From positions 1 through 47,844 of the IMG/VR virus record IMGVR_UViG_3300020202_000020: a stretch of 47,844 bases of DNA. One strand, written 5' to 3'. This document shows, piece after piece, positions 43,613 to 47,844 of this stretch (position 1 is the first letter of the stretch; each line of letters begins with the position of its first letter). The notes beneath the pieces are model-generated. The model made no database searches. It saw nothing but the letters and a program-made list of their open reading frames with translations, and was not told the origin of the DNA. The position numbers were made by a program, and so were the translations under genes. The DNA comes from a virus.

Positions 43613-43872
43613 TCCCGCCCTTCTGGGTTGTTGGGTTTATTAAATTCTAAATCAACAATACCCTCTTTCAATCGCTTAATCGTTTCTGCAATGACGGTAT
43701 AAAGTTTTTTAGCGCAAGCGTGACAAGCATCTTCATATTTGTACTGAACTTGGCAGTTTGCCATTCCGGTGAGATCAAGATTGATACTACCTTTTTGGTA
43801 AGACCAATGCGCAGGGGTTTCAGGAATAAACGACCTGCAGATATCACAATAGGTTTTGAATTCTTTAGCCAT
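43609..43872 (-). CDS. Zinc-ribbon early protein
   Basis: Eighty-seven residues from ATG 43872 (MAKEFKTYC), five bases after GGGGAGA; an ATG six bases earlier is too close to that site. CDIC near the start and CHAC near residue 50 form one four-Cys zinc site with a beta-rich core between. The end (NNPEGRE) provides the ribosome site for the next gene. Unknown function. Confidence 0.6.
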   Translation of the reverse strand: MAKEFKTYCDICRSFIPETPAHWSYQKGSINLDLTGMANCQVQYKYEDACHACAKKLYTVIAETIKRLKEGIVDLEFNKPNNPEGRE

Positions 43873-44143
43873 TCTCATCTCCCCTAATTTTCCTAATCAT
43901 CTCGCTGTGCTGAAATTTAGCGCCTTCGAAAAACTTTTCCATTTCATATGATTGCGTAACAGGAGGATTGTCTCCATGAAAATACTTACTTGCAGAAACC
44001 ATTGTTTCTTTTGCATCGAAGCCCAACTCCTCAATCACAGCCTCAATTGCCAACTCAGCTATCTGCTCAGCTCTAAAAGTGCTTACGTGAAATCCTGTAG
44101 ATTTAATTCGCTTTAACATTTTCTCGCGCAGGAGTTTATTCAT
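43865..44143 (-). CDS. Helical early protein, unknown
   Basis: Ninety-two residues, helical (LLREKMLKRIKSTGFHVSTF, then AEQIAELAIEAVIEELG, then EMEKFFEGAKFQHSEMIRKI). A hydrophobic heptad pattern in the middle suggests oligomerisation. Overlaps both neighbours by 8-14 bases. No family recognised. Confidence 0.58.
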   Translation of the reverse strand: MNKLLREKMLKRIKSTGFHVSTFRAEQIAELAIEAVIEELGFDAKETMVSASKYFHGDNPPVTQSYEMEKFFEGAKFQHSEMIRKIRGDENG

Positions 44144-44501
44144 CGACTGGCTCCCAATTTGCTTTGAGTTTTACTCCGCAGTGTTTGCAGACAGCATCTA
44201 TTTTGTAGTCATAAACGCCTTTGATACTTGGCTCATGCTCACACGTTTCACTCATTAACTTTTGATGAAACACTATCGACTCGTAATAAGGGCCGGTGTT
44301 ATCCCAGCAATCTAGAACTTCTTGCTTGTCAGCGATGTAACCACTCTCTTCATTCCCATACACAACTTTCCCATGCTCCTTAAGCATTTCAGCGAGGCGG
44401 GCGTTGGCTAAACGAGAAAGCTCGTTAGCAGACACATGCTTTTCTATTATAGAATTTGTCATGACTTCATAAAAATCCTCGAGCGTGAATTGGAGCTTCA
44501 T
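44136..44501 (-). CDS. Early protein with C-terminal zinc motif
   Basis: 121 residues. The first two thirds are helical (FTLEDFYEVMTNSIIEKHVS, then LSRLANARLAEMLKEHG). The end has CEHEP...CKHCGVKL, a small zinc-binding knuckle found at the end of many phage hypothetical proteins. ATG overlaps the stop of the 53-codon gene upstream. Function unknown. Confidence 0.6.
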   Translation of the reverse strand: MKLQFTLEDFYEVMTNSIIEKHVSANELSRLANARLAEMLKEHGKVVYGNEESGYIADKQEVLDCWDNTGPYYESIVFHQKLMSETCEHEPSIKGVYDYKIDAVCKHCGVKLKANWEPVDE

Positions 44502-44659
44502 TGTTCATCCTTGTAGACTTTGTTTATTTTCTTAGCCGACAACTCCCAGCCGTTAACGTAGATAGAAATCTCGGTCTGGCCAAGTTCTGTAAGCGCCTCG
44601 ACGAACAATTCAGCTTCAGTAAATATGCGCTTTTGTACTGCCTCTATTACTTTTTCCAT
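44498..44659 (-). CDS. 53-residue early protein
   Basis: Below usual size cut-offs but convincing: GGAGGAG five bases before ATG 44659, and the stop overlapping the next ATG (AATGA). Helical first half (KVIEAVQKRIFTEAELFVEAL) and a beta/helical end (TEISIYVNGWELSAKKINKV). No family recognised. Confidence 0.68.
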   Translation of the reverse strand: MEKVIEAVQKRIFTEAELFVEALTELGQTEISIYVNGWELSAKKINKVYKDEQ

Positions 44660-44689
44660 TTCACTCCTCCCATCCCCCTCTTTCGCTCT

Positions 44690-44878
44690 CTAAGAAAACG
44701 CGAGCGCAGTTTCTTCATCAACTAGAGTTACTTCTTTTGTATCATCATTGATCGCCAAGAATAATTCGCAAGTATCAATGTTGCTGACTTCACCCTCTGG
44801 ATCTAAAATAAATACTTCACGTCCAGGAACTTCTTTAGCCAGCGTCTCTAGTTGTTTAATTAATAATTCTATTTTCAT
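44690..44878 (-). CDS. Small acidic early protein
   Basis: Sixty-two residues: helix then beta hairpin (LIKQLETLAKEVPGREVFIL, then DPEGEVSNIDTCELFL). This order, with the xxDPEGE turn, is found in many small phage proteins with no known function. A strong GGAGAGAGA Shine-Dalgarno precedes the ATG and lies just past the closing stem of the RNA element. Confidence 0.6.
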   Translation of the reverse strand: MKIELLIKQLETLAKEVPGREVFILDPEGEVSNIDTCELFLAINDDTKEVTLVDEETALAFS

Positions 44879-44897
44879 TTTCTCTCTCCTATTTAGA

Positions 44898-45079
44898 TCG
44901 AGCCCGCGTTGCTAGGTGAGGCGCGACTCTCACAATGCGGCTTTGACACTCTCCTCACATGGATTCAAGTATCCGCACTGAACCGAGTGCATGTCTCCAG
45001 TGGTTTCGGTCCTTCCCCGATAAAGCCGCTCATATGTCGGTCACCACAGCTTCCCACGCCGCTAACAACACGAGCCCGA
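44898..45079 (-). ncRNA. Structured RNA of unrecognised family
   Basis: About 182 bases between two small ORFs, visibly more GC-rich than its neighbours and without a sensible ORF. As minus-strand RNA its ends form one uninterrupted 18-bp helix (45079-45062 with 44915-44898) with four G-U pairs; on the plus strand these would be C-A mismatches, which fixes the strand. Inside: a gapless three-way junction (44957-44994: ACAT, GGAT-loop-ATCC, GCACT-loop-AGTGC, ATGT), a perfect 8-bp long-range pairing GCGGCTTT/AAAGCCGC (45029-45022 with 44944-44937), a GTGGT/ACCAC pair and a GGCGTG/CGCGCC pair. Some of these would make a pseudoknot. I do not see tmRNA, RNase P, 6S or group I intron cores. It may be a free RNA or an element in the early message. 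Confidence 0.68.
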
Positions 45080-45083
45080 AAGT

Positions 45084-45326
45084 TTAACATTCATCGTCGG
45101 ATAAAATATCTCTCACGCTTTTTATATCACTCTCAGCAATTATCGGATTTAGGTCCCGGTATAATTCCCAAAGCAAAACATGCTCTTTTCTCATTTCTAA
45201 AAGAACTCGGGCAATCTCTATTAAAAAGAAAGTATGTCCTCTTGTGGTCTCGATATTGCCTTTATCAAAATCTGTTACTGTTCTTTCAATACTCGATAGT
45301 GTGTCCCTTAATTCTTGACTAGTCAT
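45084..45326 (-). CDS. Small helical early protein upstream of the RNA element
   Basis: Eighty residues, all helical: TSQELRDTLSSIERTVTDF, then FFLIEIARVLLEMRKEHVLL, then IKSVRDILSDDEC. Start overlaps the subtilase stop as ATGA. Because of this coupling it could be a specific inhibitor or partner of the protease, though that is only positional. No family recognised. Confidence 0.58.
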   Translation of the reverse strand: MTSQELRDTLSSIERTVTDFDKGNIETTRGHTFFLIEIARVLLEMRKEHVLLWELYRDLNPIIAESDIKSVRDILSDDEC

Positions 45327-46507
45327 TGCTTCACCGACTTCAAAGCATCCACTCTACCTTGACCATACAAGCTCTTATCACCAACACTGTCCACGCCAAC
45401 TGGTAAGCCGCTCGCTATCGCCATTGCAAGCGCAGCTGTAACTTCAGGTGCGGCCATTGATGTACCAGAGGCTTTAGCGTAACCGTTAGTTAAGCCCGCC
45501 ATTTTAGATTGCTCAGGCACCGTTGAGAGAATATTAACTCCAGGACCTGCGAGCTCAACTTTGCCACGTGAACTAAAGCTTGCTATCATGTCATTCTGAT
45601 CAGTAGCGCTTACAGAAAATAAGCCTGGAATATTATAAGCAGCTGGATAGTTAGTTGGTCCACCGTCATTGCCTGCTGAAAAAACAAACTTAACTCCTTT
45701 GTTAGTCCAGAAAGAAATCGTATCAAACATCATTTGGGAGTAAGGACCTCCGCCTAGTGATCCGTTCACAATTTGAGCACCATTTTGCCCGCAAAAGTTA
45801 ATTGCTTGTGTGATACCTGTCAGAGCTCCCGAGCCATCGTCACCTAACGCTTTAGCATTGATTATATCAACAATACTGTGGGCACCCCCTACCACACCAT
45901 GGGTATTGTCGATCGCAGCTATAATGCCCGCTACGTGCGTACCGTGCCCATATATGTCACTAGTCGAACCACCTACGAAAGTAGCGCTCTTAGTGACTAC
46001 TAAATCATCATGTGGGCCGACACCTGTATCAATCACGCAAACCTTAACTCTCTTGCCTAATGTTGGTGCAATCTTGTTTGCTTCTTCGGCTTTGATTTTT
46101 ACAAAGCCCCAATCTTGAACTTGCGTAGGCTTTGGTTCATTTGGATCTGGTACAGGTGTGGGTGTTGGACTTGGTGCCTTTTCACAACCAAATAAGTGCG
46201 CATGCATTTTAAAGTTTTCTTCAACGTTACCGCTAAAAGTATGAATGCGAGACTTAACATCATTGCGTGAAGCTTTAAAAGTTTTAACAACTTTAGGTAA
46301 ACCGTTTTTATCTTTTTCCCAAACGATAAACTCTTGTGGAACGTGCTCATCAACTTGAGCTTTCATTTGATTGTTTTCAGTAACTAAGCTTAATGCTTCA
46401 ACTTCAATTTCTTGTTTTTCAGTTTTAAGTTTCTCATTCTCAAACTTTTGAAGTCCGACCATACCGCCTAATACTACCGTTGCGAATACTGCAATCTTGT
46501 TATTCAT
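45323..46507 (-). CDS. Secreted or membrane-anchored subtilisin-like serine protease
   Basis: 394 residues. N terminus MNNKIAVFATVVLGGMVGL (signal anchor) is followed by a coiled coil (about 25-50), a Pro-rich linker (PSPTPTPVPDP, 112-123) and a peptidase S8 domain (about 130-390). The full catalytic set is present: D160 in CVIDTGVG, H188 in GHGTHVAG, oxyanion N280 in SAGN, S350 in GTSMAAP. The residue run before the protease domain may be a pro-region with C108. Subtilases are rare in phages. Transcribed with replication genes, thus early or middle. Could degrade a host envelope protein or process a virion protein. Confidence 0.9.
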   Translation of the reverse strand: MNNKIAVFATVVLGGMVGLQKFENEKLKTEKQEIEVEALSLVTENNQMKAQVDEHVPQEFIVWEKDKNGLPKVVKTFKASRNDVKSRIHTFSGNVEENFKMHAHLFGCEKAPSPTPTPVPDPNEPKPTQVQDWGFVKIKAEEANKIAPTLGKRVKVCVIDTGVGPHDDLVVTKSATFVGGSTSDIYGHGTHVAGIIAAIDNTHGVVGGAHSIVDIINAKALGDDGSGALTGITQAINFCGQNGAQIVNGSLGGGPYSQMMFDTISFWTNKGVKFVFSAGNDGGPTNYPAAYNIPGLFSVSATDQNDMIASFSSRGKVELAGPGVNILSTVPEQSKMAGLTNGYAKASGTSMAAPEVTAALAMAIASGLPVGVDSVGDKSLYGQGRVDALKSVKQ

Positions 46508-46707
46508 GCTGTCCTCATTTCATATTTTTTTTGTCTATGGCAGTTACCACATAGGTCTCTTGCATAGAATTGGTTTTGGTTTTTTTGAATAAACTCTTTA
46601 CTGCAACGCTTGCATGTAACTGTTCTACACTTCTCACACTTACCACTCGCGTGAACAGTGGGCTTATCACAAGTCTTCGTTATGCACTTGGCGTAAGTGT
46701 CATTCAT
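46504..46707 (-). CDS. Double zinc-ribbon protein
   Basis: Sixty-seven residues. Cys patterns CITKTC, GKCEKCRTVTCKRC, and LCGNCH give two overlapping zinc sites (CxxxxC and CxxC pairs), as in small phage zinc-finger proteins. Basic. ATGA overlaps with the neighbours. Possibly a nucleic-acid-binding accessory of the replication block. Confidence 0.62.
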   Translation of the reverse strand: MNDTYAKCITKTCDKPTVHASGKCEKCRTVTCKRCSKEFIQKNQNQFYARDLCGNCHRQKKYEMRTA

Positions 46708-46889
46708 TTCTTTCTAGCTTTCTTGCGAATGACTTTCGCTTCAGCGAGTGCCGCTTTTAATTTAACCGCTGGCATGATCGCGTATTTAGTTTCTATAATC
46801 CGAATAACTTCTTTCACTTGAGCGATTGAAAGACTTTGCTTAAGCCCTTCTTGCTTGGTCACCCATACTGCCAACTGATGTTTATTCAC
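46704..46889 (-). CDS. Small basic helical protein
   Basis: Sixty-one residues: NKHQLAVWVTKQEGLKQSLSIAQ, then VKEVIRIIETKYAIMP, then a very basic tail ending RKKARKK. The first half resembles the N-terminal helices of HU-type DNA-binding proteins, but the beta arms are missing, so that is only a suggestion. Lies between RusA and the zinc-ribbon gene with overlaps. Confidence 0.55.
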   Translation of the reverse strand: MNKHQLAVWVTKQEGLKQSLSIAQVKEVIRIIETKYAIMPAVKLKAALAEAKVIRKKARKK

Positions 46890-47295
46890 TCACTGCCTCC
46901 TTGATATTAATAAACGTTTTTGGATTATCACTTTTAATTTCTTCAACTATGACTTTGATGTGACCTGCTTTAGGCTTACCTTTTTCCCAAATATATTTTG
47001 GGTCTGGCATGTTGTGTGGCTTATCGTTAACCAGCACACCACACTCAACTAAAGCATCACGAATAGCCTTAAATGAAATTCTTAAATTATCATCGTCCGG
47101 CTGATTAGAGCTCACACGGATGAAAGTACACTTAGCCTTTAGAAGTGGGGCGCGCGGTTTTTTTCTACCGATTGCAAATATTGTGGCTTGTTTCCATTTT
47201 TTCTTAACACCATGTGAGTAGTACCACTTGGAGTGCGGACCGTTTGACAAGATCGGTGGTAACCCGTCGATAGTGAATTCTAGGCGGTAGGTCAT
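46882..47295 (-). CDS. rusA: RusA-family Holliday junction resolvase
   Basis: 137 residues, the normal RusA length. LEFTIDGLPPILSNG opens the domain; QPDDDNLRISFKAIRDALVECGVLVNDKP contains the conserved D-x-D-N acidic residues, and the end KAGHIKVIVEE is typical. It resolves four-way junctions from replication and recombination before packaging. Follows the helicase and a small gene; overlaps the next gene by 8 bases. Confidence 0.88.
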   Translation of the reverse strand: MTYRLEFTIDGLPPILSNGPHSKWYYSHGVKKKWKQATIFAIGRKKPRAPLLKAKCTFIRVSSNQPDDDNLRISFKAIRDALVECGVLVNDKPHNMPDPKYIWEKGKPKAGHIKVIVEEIKSDNPKTFINIKEAVSE

Positions 47296-47528
47296 ACGAG
47301 TCCGCGCTCCGTTGCTTCTGCTAGCCGGCGCCTTAGCGAAACATTTTCTTGCAACAAGAACTCGAGCACATCGGCAAACTCTGCAATTACAGAATCCTTA
47401 GTGCTAGCTTTAAGTTTTTTTATATCGTTTAGCCAACCTATTGTCTGTGTAAGCATTTCTTGATCCATTCCGCTATGCTTGTACTCTTGATACTGAAAGC
47501 CTTGCCTGTTCGCCTGTTCGCTTTTCAT
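47292..47528 (-). CDS. Small helical protein overlapping the helicase end
   Basis: Seventy-eight residues from ATG 47528 with GAGGACGAGG upstream; the frame overlaps the helicase stop by 56 bases. A later ATG at 47468, five bases past the helicase stop, would give 58 residues and no overlap. Helical (MLTQTIGWLNDIKKLKAST, then SVIAEFADVLEFLLQEN). Its stop overlaps the RusA start (ATGA type). Could be a helicase accessory; family unknown. Confidence 0.5.
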   Translation of the reverse strand: MKSEQANRQGFQYQEYKHSGMDQEMLTQTIGWLNDIKKLKASTKDSVIAEFADVLEFLLQENVSLRRRLAEATERGLV

Positions 47529-47844
47529 AAGTAATAACCTCGTCCTCAAAAATGTTTGAATTGTCTTGAACATAAGTAGCCTTTAGCGCCTGGTCCTTTA
47601 ATCCGTGTCGATTTTTCTCAGCGTGAATTAAAAATCCATGTTCTTTGTCTTTAAAGAACTTAAGAACCGTGTGTGCCGTATAGAGGGCGCGGTGCGAACT
47701 CGCTACTTCCTCTGACCTGTTAATTTGTGAAAGTACTAATGTGTAAAGATTCTCGTCCTTAGAAAAGGATTCTAGATCAATAATCGCTTTTTGAATTTGT
47801 TTCCACTCTGGTTGTGTTCGATCAAATGGCAAATCAAGTTTTAA
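47473..47844 (-). CDS. DnaB-like replicative helicase, C-terminal end
   Basis: The rest of the gene that enters at position 1. Residues from about 284 to 406: KQIQKAIIDLESFSKDENLYTLVLSQINRSEE (motif with catalytic Gln and Arg), then HTVLKFFKDKEHGFLIHAEKNRHG, the usual beta-strand and arginine-finger region of DnaB-type helicases. It ends RVQA with TAG at 47473. The 127 bases from 47718 are the same DNA as 1-127. In the circular genome the gene is 1221 bp and intact. Confidence 0.88.
   Translation of the reverse strand, partial: LKLDLPFDRTQPEWKQIQKAIIDLESFSKDENLYTLVLSQINRSEEVASSHRALYTAHTVLKFFKDKEHGFLIHAEKNRHGLKDQALKATYVQDNSNIFEDEVITYEKRTGEQARLSVSRVQA
47718..47844. repeat. 127-bp terminal direct repeat, right copy
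   Basis: Second copy of 1-127. It carries the helicase coding sequence in the same frame. Merge it with the left copy when building the circular map. Confidence 0.97.

Noticed and set aside
44898-45079. Group I or II intron, tmRNA, RNase P RNA as explanation of the RNA element
   Set aside because: No P7/G-binding core, domain V, tRNA-like ends or CR regions visible. A covariance search is needed to settle it.
44909-45322. 137-codon plus-strand frame across the structured RNA
   Set aside because: No family match, opposite to all neighbours, and it runs over the RNA element and the reverse of a good minus-strand gene.
1-47844. CRISPR array or insertion sequence
   Set aside because: No regularly spaced repeats with unique spacers and no transposase gene were seen; the mobile elements are the phage itself and the HNH gene.

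Overview
The window is a complete temperate siphovirus genome of about 47.7 kb. Its first 127 bases are repeated exactly at its end (1-127 and 47718-47844), and a DnaB-like helicase gene is cut by the ends and closes in frame when they are joined. The contig is therefore a circular or circularly permuted genome, and 127 bases is a typical assembler overlap. The host looks Gram-negative: there are two lipoproteins with clean lipoboxes, an N-acetylmuramoyl-L-alanine amidase and a holin-like protein. A tyrosine recombinase next to the 5' half of a tRNA-Pro(UGG) gene marks the integration site. The host genus cannot be read from the sequence.

Layout. Almost everything is on the minus strand, so transcription runs from high to low coordinates and around the circle. 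A short plus-strand block (6977-10150) holds the CI-like repressor and lysogeny or accessory genes: an SGNH-hydrolase lipoprotein, a DUF4160/ribbon-helix-helix toxin-antitoxin-like pair with its own promoter and palindromic operator, and a metallophosphoesterase carrying a homing-endonuclease-type repeat. Leftward from the Cro/CI operator come a PD-(D/E)XK nuclease, an ssDNA-binding protein, small early genes, an AT-hook protein, integrase and attP, then the replication initiator (with four tandem 7-bp repeats inside the gene, a candidate origin) and the helicase. Across the join follow a RusA resolvase, zinc-ribbon proteins, a secreted subtilisin-like protease, a probable structured RNA (44898-45079), many small overlapping ORFs, a second metallophosphoesterase and a sigma-factor-like protein.

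The late region runs from about 41 kb to 10.9 kb: DNA methyltransferase, TerS, TerL, a portal-MuF fusion, protease with nested scaffold, decoration protein, major capsid protein, connector and tail-completion proteins, a tail-terminator fusion, a Maf/DUF115-like protein, tail tube, the frameshifted tail chaperone, tape measure, baseplate and fibre/adhesin proteins. No sheath gene is visible.

Between the adhesin and the lysis genes (about 12.9-20.7 kb) lies a sugar-modification region. It holds a radical SAM enzyme, a SpsF/NeuA-type cytidylyltransferase fused to a GT2 glycosyltransferase (apparently starting at an ATT codon), a PNK-type HAD phosphatase, a NeuB-like synthase, a DAHP-synthase-family aldolase and a zinc/SAM methyltransferase. 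With the Maf-like protein beside the tail-tube gene, it suggests that the phage makes, activates and attaches a nonulosonic-acid-type sugar to its own tail or to the host surface. The lysis genes (holin, lipoprotein, membrane protein, amidase) end the late operon and meet a NUMOD4-HNH homing endonuclease and the plus-strand block. Several genes under 60 codons, two frameshifted genes and several misplaced starts would be missed by default gene calling.
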